Shown in pieces: positions 6,948-13,664 of a DNA stretch of 15,133 nt. This stretch comes from Ardenticatenaceae bacterium (GTDB lineage: Bacteria > Chloroflexota > Anaerolineae > Promineifilales > Promineifilaceae). The stretch's first letter is position 1. Each line of letters opens with the position of its first letter. The notes under the pieces were generated by a model. The model saw only the letters and a program-made list of their open reading frames with translations. It did no database searches and was not told the origin of the DNA. The stretch spans positions 1 through 15,133 of the forward strand of contig JACKBR010000079.1 in the NCBI GenBank assembly GCA_020634495.1. Direction: 5' to 3'. The position numbers and the translations under genes were made by a program.

Positions 6948-8573
6948 ATGAAACTAGATCGCACCCGTATCATCTTTATCGCCATCCTCGGCCTGGCCGC
7001 CCTGGTCATCTGTGGTGTGGCTGCCTACAACATCATCGGCAACCTCACTGACGACACCGAGACGGAAACGGCCGACAACAATAACACCAACACCAGCAGC
7101 AACGGCTCTACCGTCACCAACATCGACCTCGACTCGCCAGACCCAATCTGGGGCCCCAATTTCGACGCTGACGACGGCCTACCCACCTACATTTGTGGCG
7201 CTGATGCCTTTGGCAGTTACTTCACGCTCCAGCAAATGCAAATGAGCGGCAAAGACATCGAACACGGCTTCCATCTGGGCATCGTGCCCTTCTTCCTCAC
7301 CGATGAATACGACATCACCGAAGGGCAGCGCACCGCCCTGCTGGATTCTGGCCAGTGGAACTGCTTGCTCACCACTCTGGACTCCGTGGCCCTTTCCAGC
7401 CCTGGCGTTATCACCGCCATCGTGGATGAGAGCGCCGGTGCCGACCAGCTGTGGGGCCGCGACATCGACACCATCAACGATCTACAAGGCAAGCGCATTG
7501 CCTTTGCCAGCGACAGCGTTGGTGAATATTTTGTCTACTACGCCCTCTCGATTGCCCAGCTCAGCCCGCGCTCGCAGGTAACCCTGGTGCCGCAAGACAG
7601 CGTAGAATCGGCCATCGAGGTATTCAACAACGGTCAGGCCGACGTGGTTTCTGCCTGGGAGCCAAATATTTATGATGCCGAGCAAAGCGGCGGCGTGAAG
7701 CTGCTCAGTTCTGAGGAATTGCGTATCGTCATTGACGTGATTGTCACCTCCCGCCAATCGATCCAGACGAATGCAGATTTGGTGCAAAACTTCCACAATG
7801 CCTGGTTTGATACGCTTAAATCACAGGTGGAAGATTTTGATACGGCCGCTTCCCAAATTGCCTCCTGGGGCAACAACGACTGGAGCTTTGTCTACCCGGA
7901 ATCCGCGACAGATGATTTTGTCCTCTGGCTGGAAAGCGTGGCCCAGGCCGACCTGGGTGACAACGCCTTCGTCATGCGCGATACCCGTCCGATCATCTCC
8001 CGGCTGCAAATTGCCCGCCGCGTCTGGGCCGCCTCCGATGTGGGCATCCCGGATGACGAAGTGGAAGATTTGGTCAACGGCGGTTTTGTCCTACGCGCCG
8101 CTGATCAGCCCAGCTTGCAGCCCAACGGCAAGCCAGTCAACGACACCTTCTCTATCTCCGCCCAGGTTGATTTAACTGGCGTTTCCACCGATGCGGCGGC
8201 CACACTGGCCGTGCTGCCCTGCCGCACCTTCGCCTTTTTGCCAGAATCCACCGAGCTAACGCTGGAATCCCGCCGCATTTTGGATGACTGCGTGGTGCCT
8301 ACCATGTCACAATCCATCGGCCTGTTCCTGCGCGTGCGTGGCTCATCTGCCTGGCCAGCCAACGAGCCACCTTACACCGAAAACGAGATTCTAGAAGTGG
8401 CTGAAGGCCGGGCGCAAAGCGTTGTTGATTATCTGGTGTCGCAGGGCATCGACCCCGCTCGCTTTATTGTGGAAGCTGTTTTGCCACCCGAAGAGCGGCG
8501 CGGCACGGATGATCCCAATCTGCAAGCGCAGGATCGCTATGTGGAACTGACGCTGGTGACGGCTGGACGATAA
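6948..8573 (+). CDS. Membrane-anchored solute-binding protein fused to an OmpA-like domain
   Basis: 541 aa. The ATG at 6948 has GGAG 6 nt upstream; the frame also opens at a TTG at 6936 that overlaps this site. Residues 8-30 are one hydrophobic helix without a proper lipobox (LVIC), so a signal anchor or secretion signal. Residues 31-65 are a Thr/Asn/Ser-rich linker. Residues about 75-385 resemble NMT1/SsuA-type ABC solute-binding proteins (INDLQGKRIAFASDSVGEYF, then NNGQADVVSAWEPN). Residues about 420-541 are OmpA-like (FAFLPESTELTLESRRIL; GRAQSVVDYLVSQGIDPARF; DRYVELTLV). Arg488 matches the diaminopimelate-binding Arg of OmpA, but the GHTD Asp is replaced (GSSAW). Databases name such proteins phosphate ABC transporter substrate-binding/OmpA family. 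No permease or ATPase is nearby; the partner is probably the VWA lipoprotein next to it. The ligand is unknown. Confidence 0.82.
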   Translation: MKLDRTRIIFIAILGLAALVICGVAAYNIIGNLTDDTETETADNNNTNTSSNGSTVTNIDLDSPDPIWGPNFDADDGLPTYICGADAFGSYFTLQQMQMSGKDIEHGFHLGIVPFFLTDEYDITEGQRTALLDSGQWNCLLTTLDSVALSSPGVITAIVDESAGADQLWGRDIDTINDLQGKRIAFASDSVGEYFVYYALSIAQLSPRSQVTLVPQDSVESAIEVFNNGQADVVSAWEPNIYDAEQSGGVKLLSSEELRIVIDVIVTSRQSIQTNADLVQNFHNAWFDTLKSQVEDFDTAASQIASWGNNDWSFVYPESATDDFVLWLESVAQADLGDNAFVMRDTRPIISRLQIARRVWAASDVGIPDDEVEDLVNGGFVLRAADQPSLQPNGKPVNDTFSISAQVDLTGVSTDAAATLAVLPCRTFAFLPESTELTLESRRILDDCVVPTMSQSIGLFLRVRGSSAWPANEPPYTENEILEVAEGRAQSVVDYLVSQGIDPARFIVEAVLPPEERRGTDDPNLQAQDRYVELTLVTAGR

Positions 8574-8576
8574 TTT

Positions 8577-8645
8577 GAGTAAAAAGTAAAAGAGTGAAAA
8601 GTAAAAAGTAGAAAAACTTTTCACTTTTCACTTCTCACTTTTCAC
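8577..8645. repeat. Heptanucleotide tract arranged as an inverted repeat
   Basis: Between the two solute-binding genes the left half is A/G-rich heptads (GAGTAAA, AAGTAAA, AGAGTGA, AAAGTAA, AAAGTAG) and the right half repeats TTTTCAC four times, one copy being TTCTCAC. The halves can form a 16-bp stem with one mismatch (8594-8609 with 8616-8631, 6-nt loop). There is no U-run after the stem, so it is not a standard terminator. It could pause transcription or set the ratio of the two products. Confidence 0.75.
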
Positions 8646-8663
8646 TTCCGTACAGAGGATTTT

Positions 8664-10301
8664 ATGAAACCAAAAAACTTTCGCAGTTTTTCACTGCTTC
8701 TTTTGCTGTTAGCTTTGCCGATGATGGGCTGTGGTTTGTTTGGCATTGGCGACGATGGCATTCCAAACGATGCAGTTGTGGTGAATGTAATCGCAAACAC
8801 CACCGTCGCGCCCTGGCTGGAAACGGCCGTAACCACCTTCAATACCTCCGAAACCGAAACCAGCAGCGGCGACCCCGTTTTTGTGGTGCTAAATGCCGTC
8901 GAGTCAGGTCAGGCCATCGACCAACTCATCAATGATCCTTCCCTGGCGCTGTGGCTGCCCGAAGAAGCCGTCTGGACCGACGTGCTGGCCGACGCTGGTG
9001 ATGACAGCTTCCAGGATGACTGCGTGAGCGTGGCCCAAAGCCCGCTGGTCATCGGCATGTGGCGCGAAGTGGCCGAGGCGCTGGGCTGGCCCGGCTTGCC
9101 TCTGGGCTGGCTGGACATCGGCAGCCTGGCCGCCGATCCCGCCGCCTGGAACTATTACAGCGGCGGCACGCTGGGACAATCCTTCAAGCTGGGCCACACC
9201 CATCCCGGTCTGTCTGGCTCTGGTGCCAGCACCTTGCTGGCCATCGTGCAGGCCGCCGAATCCAAAACGGAGGCGGTGAGCGTGGGCGACATCGGCCAGC
9301 CAATTGTGCAGGCCAGCGTGGGTGCGTTTGAAGGCGGCGTGACCTGGTTCAGCAGCAGCACGCAGTCGCTGGCTGAGACGATGGCCGAGCGCGGCGTTGA
9401 TTATTTGACGGCCGGGGTGATGTACGAGGCCAATGTGGCCCAACTGGCTGGCAGCGACATCGTGGCTATTTACCCACTAGAAGGCACTTTCATGGCCGAT
9501 TTCCCGGCCTGCGTGCGCAATTCCGCAACATCTGCCGAAAAAGAAGCGGCCGTTCTGTTCCGTGACTATTTGCTAAACGAAGCAAGACAGCAGTCGGCGG
9601 CTGCCAATGGGCTGCGACCGGTGGCATCTGAAATCAGCCTCGCCGCCAGCGACGCCATCGACCCCAGCCAACCAGCCACAATTTTTGACGCGCCCTCCAC
9701 CAACACCATTTTTGCCGTGCAGGAACTGTGGCAAGAGGCACGCAAAGACGTGAATTTGGTGATGCTGCTGGATACCTCTGGCAGTATGCGCGGCTCTAAA
9801 ATTGAAAATATGCGGGAAGCGGCCGTTCAGTTTGTGCAGCAAATGGGGGACGATGATTACCTTTCCCTCATTGCCTTTAGCACCGAACCAGAACTGATTG
9901 TGCGGCATGTGTTGGTGGGTGAAAATCGGGACAAAATTGTGAATGCGATTGTGGAGCTGGAAGCCGTTGGCGACACCACCCTGTTTGACGCCATCGGCGA
10001 CGGCGCAGCCCTGCTCACCCAAACCACGCTGCCTTCTACGGCCAATGCCATGGTCGTCCTCACCGACGGCCAGGACACGCGCAGCTACCGCTTCAATTCC
10101 ATTACGGCCATGCAGGAAGCGACGGCCAACAACGCCACCGTCTTCACCATCGCCTACGGCGGCGACGCCGATGAAAACACGCTGGAACAGCTGGCCATTC
10201 AGGCCAACGGCAACTTCTTTATTGGCGATGAAGCCTCAATCGCCGCCATTTACGAAGAGATGTCCGCCGCCTTTGGTGGCAGCGTGGGCGTGGGGCGTTA
10301 A
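8664..10301 (+). CDS. Lipoprotein: solute-binding domain fused to a VWA (MIDAS) domain
   Basis: 545 aa. The N-terminus has a hydrophobic signal and a lipobox-like PMMGC with Cys23 as the likely lipidation site (Met at -3 is unusual but tolerated). Residues about 36-345 resemble a family-1/11 extracellular solute-binding domain (SPLVIGM, HPGLSGSGASTLLAIVQ, VAIYPLEGTF, then a C-terminal helix RDYLLNEARQQSAAANGLRP). Residues about 362-540 are a von Willebrand A domain with a full metal-binding MIDAS set: DTSGS (370-374), Thr438/439 in GDTTL, and Asp468 in LTDGQD. Databases call this architecture substrate-binding and VWA domain-containing protein. AGAGGA lies just before the ATG. It sits downstream of the solute-binding/OmpA gene, and both are probably expressed together at the cell surface. 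A sensing or adhesion complex is an inference. ACGGCCGT encodes ETAV near residue 53. Confidence 0.87.
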   Translation: MKPKNFRSFSLLLLLLALPMMGCGLFGIGDDGIPNDAVVVNVIANTTVAPWLETAVTTFNTSETETSSGDPVFVVLNAVESGQAIDQLINDPSLALWLPEEAVWTDVLADAGDDSFQDDCVSVAQSPLVIGMWREVAEALGWPGLPLGWLDIGSLAADPAAWNYYSGGTLGQSFKLGHTHPGLSGSGASTLLAIVQAAESKTEAVSVGDIGQPIVQASVGAFEGGVTWFSSSTQSLAETMAERGVDYLTAGVMYEANVAQLAGSDIVAIYPLEGTFMADFPACVRNSATSAEKEAAVLFRDYLLNEARQQSAAANGLRPVASEISLAASDAIDPSQPATIFDAPSTNTIFAVQELWQEARKDVNLVMLLDTSGSMRGSKIENMREAAVQFVQQMGDDDYLSLIAFSTEPELIVRHVLVGENRDKIVNAIVELEAVGDTTLFDAIGDGAALLTQTTLPSTANAMVVLTDGQDTRSYRFNSITAMQEATANNATVFTIAYGGDADENTLEQLAIQANGNFFIGDEASIAAIYEEMSAAFGGSVGVGR

Positions 10302-10335
10302 CCAACTGGATGGCAAAACATTACCCCAATAAAAT

Positions 10336-11199
10336 ATGTATGAACAATTGATCCACATCCACCAACGGCCGTCTGCCTTCTCCATCTACACCGCCGACAC
10401 CCTCTGGACTGACCCGCACATTGCCCGGCAGATGCTGAAAACGCATTTGGACCCAACGACGGATCGCGCCTCGCGGCGACCCGCCTTCATCGAGGCGTCA
10501 GTGAATTGGCTGCAAGGGCGGTTTAAGATTGGTCCCGGCACCCGCATTGCCGATTTTGGCTGCGGGCCGGGACTGTACACCACCCGGCTGGCTCAATTGG
10601 GAGCAGAGGTGACGGGGATTGATTTCTCGGCCAATTCTTTGGGGTATGCACGGGAAACGGCCGTTGCCCACAACCTCGCCATCGACTACATCCACACCAA
10701 CTATCTGGCGTTCCAGTCCGATAAACGGTTCGATCTCATCCTGCTCATCTACTGCGACTTTTGCGCTTTGAGTCCGGGGCAGCGTCAGATTCTGCTGGGC
10801 ATCTTCCGCGAGCATCTGGCCAGCGGTGGCGCGATTTTGCTGGATGTGCATTCACTGGTGGAATTTAGCAGGTTTGAGGAAAGTGTAAGTTACGGCCGTT
10901 GCCAATACGGCAACTTTTGGACCGACGAGGATTACTTCGACTTCATCTACCAGTTCAAATACGACGCCGAGCGCGTCACCCTGGACAAATACAGCATCTT
11001 TACCCCCACGCGAGAATTTGAAATTTACAACTGGCTGCAATATTTCGATCAGGCATCCTTAACCGCCGAATTTGCCGCCAGCGGCCTGACCATCACCGAT
11101 TGGCACGCCAACGTCGCCGGGGAGCCATTTGATCCGCAATCCCCCACCATCGCCGTCGTCGCCCAAAAAAGGGAATCGGACGCTGATGAACGCAGATGA
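10336..11199 (+). CDS. Class I SAM-dependent methyltransferase
   Basis: 287 aa. Rossmann-fold methyltransferase with SAM motif I IADFGCGPGLYTTRLAQLGA (71-90), motif II VTGIDFS (92-98), a motif IV-like region RFDLILLIYCDFCALSP (131-147) and post-motif GGAILLDVHSL (164-174). The ~60 aa before motif I and the C-terminal ~100 aa, rich in Tyr/Phe/Asp (FWTDEDYFDFIYQF), probably form the substrate lid. The acceptor is unknown. An in-frame stop at 10330 makes the ATG at 10336 the first possible ATG; no Shine-Dalgarno sequence is visible, so the start is less certain. The gap after the VWA gene is 34 nt. The last residues (DADERR) come from a decamer repeat. ACGGCCGT occurs three times, in three different frames (QRPS, ETAV, YGRC). 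Confidence 0.85.
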   Translation: MYEQLIHIHQRPSAFSIYTADTLWTDPHIARQMLKTHLDPTTDRASRRPAFIEASVNWLQGRFKIGPGTRIADFGCGPGLYTTRLAQLGAEVTGIDFSANSLGYARETAVAHNLAIDYIHTNYLAFQSDKRFDLILLIYCDFCALSPGQRQILLGIFREHLASGGAILLDVHSLVEFSRFEESVSYGRCQYGNFWTDEDYFDFIYQFKYDAERVTLDKYSIFTPTREFEIYNWLQYFDQASLTAEFAASGLTITDWHANVAGEPFDPQSPTIAVVAQKRESDADERR

Positions 11200-11207
11200 C
11201 GCTGATC
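11180..11207 (+). repeat. Decamer repeat spanning the methyltransferase stop codon
   Basis: ACGCTGATGA, ACGCAGATGA and then CGCTGATC: about 2.8 copies of a 10-nt unit. The methyltransferase stop codon lies in the second copy. Similar ACGCAGATGAACGCTGAT strings are familiar dispersed intergenic repeats in cyanobacteria and Chloroflexota, so the gene end probably formed by repeat addition. Confidence 0.6.
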
Positions 11208-11214
11208 TTAATAC

Positions 11215-11308
11215 CTATCCGAATATTAGCCACAGAGTGCACAGAGGTTTTTGAGTTTAGGTTCAATGCCTCTGAATTCTCTTTTTCCTCTGTGGCTTTT
11301 TCGGATAG
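11215..11308. repeat. Palindromic intergenic element (CCACAGAG/CTCTGTGG type)
   Basis: A 94-bp imperfect palindrome. CTATCCGAA (11215-11223) pairs with TTCGGATAG (11300-11308), and AGCCACAGAG (11228-11237) pairs with CTCTGTGGCT (11288-11297). An internal CAGAGG/CCTCTG pair (11242-11247/11269-11274) can form a smaller hairpin. It fills half of the gap between the methyltransferase and dus genes. Read on the plus strand, it could work as a transcription terminator, although the U-run comes inside the outer stem. AGCCACAGAG-N-ACAGAGG palindromes are widely seen dispersed repeats; mobility (MITE-like) is inferred. Confidence 0.72.
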
Positions 11309-11386
11309 ATTCTAATTCAATCCGCGTCCCATTTGCTTGGATACATGAAAATATTCGTCCCAAAATCCATGACAACCATTTTTTGA

Positions 11387-11392
11387 TAAAAT
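11387..11392 (+). promoter_or_regulatory. -10 element of a probable leaderless dus transcript
   Basis: TAAAAT (preceded by TTTTTTGA) ends 7 nt before the ATG at 11400, which would place the transcription start at or next to the A of the start codon. No Shine-Dalgarno sequence is present (ATACCCCCA precedes the ATG). No good -35 hexamer is seen at standard spacing. Confidence 0.45.
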
Positions 11393-11399
11393 ACCCCCA

Positions 11400-12383
11400 A
11401 TGACACAGCAACCTCTGTTCACCGTGGGCGACGTGCCCGTTTTTGGCGATGCCATTCTGGCCCCGATGGCTGGCTATTCAGACGTGCCGTACCGGGCGCT
11501 GTGCCGCGCTTACGGCTCCGCCATGCACTACACCGAGTTTGTCCCCGTCGAGGCGCTGCTGGGTAAGCGTGTCCACCAGCGATTTCGCCAACGGCTGGAC
11601 ACCCAGCCGGGCGAACATCCGATGGTGTTCCAAATTTTTGGCAACAACGCCCAGATGCTGCTGGACGCTGCCCTGCGCATTCAGGAATGGGGGCCAGACA
11701 TCATCGACGTGAACATGGGCTGCGCCACGCGCAAGGTGAGCGGGCGCGGCGCGGGCGTGGGCATGATGCCCCAACCAGCGCTAATCGAAGAGACGTTTAA
11801 GCTGCTCAGCCACCATTTAGAAGTGCCCGTCACGGGTAAAATTCGGCTGGGCTGGGACGCCACGCAGGAGAACTTTTTGGAAATCGGCCGTATTTTGGCG
11901 CAAAATGGCGCGGCGCTGATAGCGATGCACGGCCGTACCAAAGTGCAAAAGTACGGCGGTGAAGCCAACTGGGACGCCATCGCCGCGCTGAAGCAGGCCG
12001 TCAGCGTGCCGGTCATCGGCAACGGGGATGTTCAAACCCCAGAGGACATTGACCGGATGAAGGCCCACACCGGCTGCGACGCGGTGATGATTGGCCGGGC
12101 AGCCATTGGCAACCCCTGGATTTTTGCCCGCCAACGGCGCGAGGAGTTGGCGATTGGCGACATCATCAAAGCGGTGCGTCTGCACGCCCGCGAAATGGTG
12201 GCCTACTACGGCGAAGCGCCCGGCCTGCGCCAGTTCCGCAAGCACTTGAAGCGGTATTTTGAAGACATCCCTGGTCTTGAGCTTGATTCGCTGTTGAGTA
12301 CGGAATCTTTTGTGGCGTTTGAGGAGTTGCTGGATGGGATGGAAACGGCCGTTCATCTTCACAAAGCAGCCCTTTCTCTCTAA
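11400..12383 (+). CDS. dusB: tRNA-dihydrouridine synthase (DusB-like)
   Basis: 327 aa, normal length. Flavoenzyme that reduces uridines in tRNA to dihydrouridine. FMN barrel: LAPMAGYSDVPYRALCRAYG (20-39), MVFQIFGNN (75-83), the catalytic cysteine in IIDVNMGCATRKV (C108), TGKIRLGWD (145-153), the HGRT phosphate-contact segment (177-180), VIGNGDV (205-211) and IGRAAIGNPWIF (231-242). The C-terminal helical domain (FRKHLKRYF) fits the DusB branch. The residue after the catalytic Cys is Ala where Pro is usual (GCP), and SGRGAG replaces the common KNGAG-type loop. It appears leaderless (see the upstream -10). Two ACGGCCGT copies encode HGRT, inside the active-site motif, and ETAV. The Dus call is firm; the DusB subclass is less so. 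Confidence 0.92.
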   Translation: MTQQPLFTVGDVPVFGDAILAPMAGYSDVPYRALCRAYGSAMHYTEFVPVEALLGKRVHQRFRQRLDTQPGEHPMVFQIFGNNAQMLLDAALRIQEWGPDIIDVNMGCATRKVSGRGAGVGMMPQPALIEETFKLLSHHLEVPVTGKIRLGWDATQENFLEIGRILAQNGAALIAMHGRTKVQKYGGEANWDAIAALKQAVSVPVIGNGDVQTPEDIDRMKAHTGCDAVMIGRAAIGNPWIFARQRREELAIGDIIKAVRLHAREMVAYYGEAPGLRQFRKHLKRYFEDIPGLELDSLLSTESFVAFEELLDGMETAVHLHKAALSL

Positions 12384-12467
12384 AGCTCAACCCTGAAACA
12401 AAGACGGCGTTTTGCCCATAATTTGTCTTGATTCTGAATAGAGCATGAACAATCTGGGCTAAATATA

Positions 12468-12497
12468 TTGACAAAATATAAACAAAATGGTTACAAT
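12468..12497 (+). promoter_or_regulatory. Sigma-70-type promoter for folE
   Basis: TTGACA (12468-12473), an 18-bp AT-rich spacer, and TACAAT (12492-12497). This is the best consensus promoter in the window. Transcription would start near 12504, leaving a leader of about 257 nt before the folE ATG. The 84 nt between the dus stop codon and the -35 show no clear terminator. Confidence 0.72.
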
Positions 12498-12503
12498 AGC
12501 CTG

Positions 12504-12760
12504 AGTAACTTGGGAATGTGCGCGTAAGAAAACGGCCGTTTAGCACATCCGATCTAGCAGACAACCGCAAGCCGCAACATAAGCGTTGTATCAGAAACAC
12601 CTTCTTTTGAATCTGAGGCAAGTGACAAAACGTACCTATAAGTTGTCAAAAGAAGCAGAGACTCAACACTTTGGAAACTTAACCTATCTGCCCCGCCAGG
12701 CACCGCTGCGCCGCCCCGCTCACAACCCAAAGCCGCTGCGACAGCACCAAGGAGAACATT
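12504..12760 (+). other. Long structured leader of folE
   Basis: This noncoding stretch holds an ACGGCCGT copy at 12532-12539 and a hairpin formed by CTTCTTTTGA (12601-12610) with TCAAAAGAAG (12646-12655), 10 bp perfect. A nested TGACAA/TTGTCA pair (12623-12628/12643-12648) competes for three bases. The 3' part (12690-12745) is C-rich, followed by the ribosome binding site AAGGAG (12749-12754). It does not match the tetrahydrofolate or preQ1 riboswitch patterns I know. An in-frame 70-codon reading from a TTG at 12586 overlaps folE and looks like chance. Confidence 0.45.
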
Positions 12761-13426
12761 ATGTTAGAAGCAGTAAAGGAATTAAACGGGTATCATAAAA
12801 TCGAGAACGGCAACGGCCACAGCAATGGCCATTCTCAGGTTAAATTAGCGTCTGCCCACAAAGAAAATGAGAACAAGGCAGCAATTGAAACGGCCGTGCG
12901 CACCATTTTGGCCAACGTTGGTGAAGACCCAGACCGGCAAGGGCTGGTAGGCACGCCAGACCGCATTGCCCGCATGTATGATGAAGTGTTGGCAGGCTAC
13001 ACCACCGACCCCGTCAAGCTGGTCAACGGAGCCCTTTTCGACGTTGATTATGATGAACCTGTCATCGTTAAGGAAATTGAATATTTCAGCATGTGCGAAC
13101 ACCACATGCTGCCCTTTTTCGGCCGGGCGCACATCGCCTACATTCCCTCAGATAAAGTCATTGGCCTCTCTAAAATTCCGCGCATTGTAGAAATGTTCGC
13201 CCGCCGCTTGCAGGTGCAAGAGCGCATGACCCGCCAAATTGCCGAAATGATCGACGAGATTCTCCAGCCCCAAGGCGTGGCCGTGGTGGTCGAAGGCTCG
13301 CACATGTGCTCCATGATGCGCGGCGTTAAAAAAGAACACCCCGTCATGATGACCAGCTACATGCTGGGCAAATACAAAGAAGACCGCGAGCTGCGCCGCG
13401 AATTTATGGATCAGCTGCGCAAGTAA
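12761..13426 (+). CDS. folE: GTP cyclohydrolase I
   Basis: 221 aa. Converts GTP to 7,8-dihydroneopterin triphosphate, the first step of folate (and queuosine/pterin) synthesis, in the cytoplasm as a decamer. All key residues are visible: the zinc ligands C112 and H115 in [13 protein letters not shown], the third ligand C183 in [11 protein letters not shown], catalytic H114 and H181, and the GTP-binding segment [19 protein letters not shown] (133-151), with RGVKKEHP (187-194) closing the site. The family core begins about residue 38 ([13 protein letters not shown]). The preceding ~36 residues are a low-complexity Asn/Gly/His/Ser-rich extension ([10 protein letters not shown]), not part of the catalytic fold. 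AAGGAG 6 nt before the ATG supports this start. ACGGCCGT encodes ETAV at the start of the core. Confidence 0.97.
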   Translation: MLEAVKELNGYHKIENGNGHSNGHSQVKLASAHKENENKAAIETAVRTILANVGEDPDRQGLVGTPDRIARMYDEVLAGYTTDPVKLVNGALFDVDYDEPVIVKEIEYFSMCEHHMLPFFGRAHIAYIPSDKVIGLSKIPRIVEMFARRLQVQERMTRQIAEMIDEILQPQGVAVVVEGSHMCSMMRGVKKEHPVMMTSYMLGKYKEDRELRREFMDQLRK

Positions 13427-13446
13427 TTTCTTCAGGCAGCCAAATT

Positions 13447-13491
13447 CTCAGTTTGAGGAGTCTCAATTTGAGGAGTTTCAGTTTGAGGAGT
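13447..13491 (+). repeat. Three tandem copies of a 15-nt unit after folE
   Basis: CTCAGTTTGAGGAGT, CTCAATTTGAGGAGT and TTCAGTTTGAGGAGT follow each other without gaps. Each contains a small CTCA/TGAG dyad. The tract starts 21 nt after the folE stop codon. Confidence 0.85.
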
Positions 13492-13528
13492 CCGCATCCT
13501 CAGATGCGGACAGTGGGCATCTGAGGAT
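13491..13528 (+). other. Two mutually exclusive hairpins downstream of folE
   Basis: TCCGCATC/GATGCGGA (13491-13498/13503-13510) is a perfect 8-bp stem with loop CTCA. ATCCTCAGATG/CATCTGAGGAT (13496-13506/13518-13528) is a perfect 11-bp stem that uses some of the same bases. There is no U-run after either, and the true terminator lies downstream. Confidence 0.6.
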
Positions 13529-13569
13529 TTCTACTCCACAAATCAATTTTTACGCGTACAAGATTTTTC

Positions 13570-13606
13570 AAAGCAGGATTCCGCGCCGGGATGCTGCTTT
13601 TTTTTG
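13570..13606 (+). terminator. Rho-independent terminator of the folE transcript
   Basis: AAAGCAG pairs with CTGCTTT, extended past one G-G mismatch by five more pairs (one wobble) around a GCGCC loop, and is followed by a run of eight T (13598-13605). It lies 144 nt after the folE stop codon and 58 nt before the NADH dehydrogenase start. Confidence 0.85.
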
Positions 13607-13664
13607 CGCTTTGACCTGAAAGTGTTATCCTGAAACGCCAAAACAAAAGGCAGAAAAAGCAAGT

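Noticed and set aside
6886..8645. Possible CRISPR array from the short repeats around the solute-binding gene
   Set aside because: The units are 7 nt and contiguous, with no spacers, and no cas genes are present.
8904..9443. A 179-codon minus-strand open frame
   Set aside because: It is antisense to the solute-binding domain of the VWA lipoprotein and rich in Gly/His/Gln, as expected of a shadow frame.
12384..12467. Possible terminator after dus
   Set aside because: I found no stem followed by a T-run between the dus stop codon and the folE promoter.
12586..12798. A 70-codon leader frame before folE
   Set aside because: It needs a TTG start without a ribosome binding site, overlaps folE and shows no attenuation-type codon run. 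I treat it as chance.
13611..13632. TTGACC with TATCCT as an ndh promoter
   Set aside because: The spacer is only about 9 bp, too short for a sigma-70 promoter.
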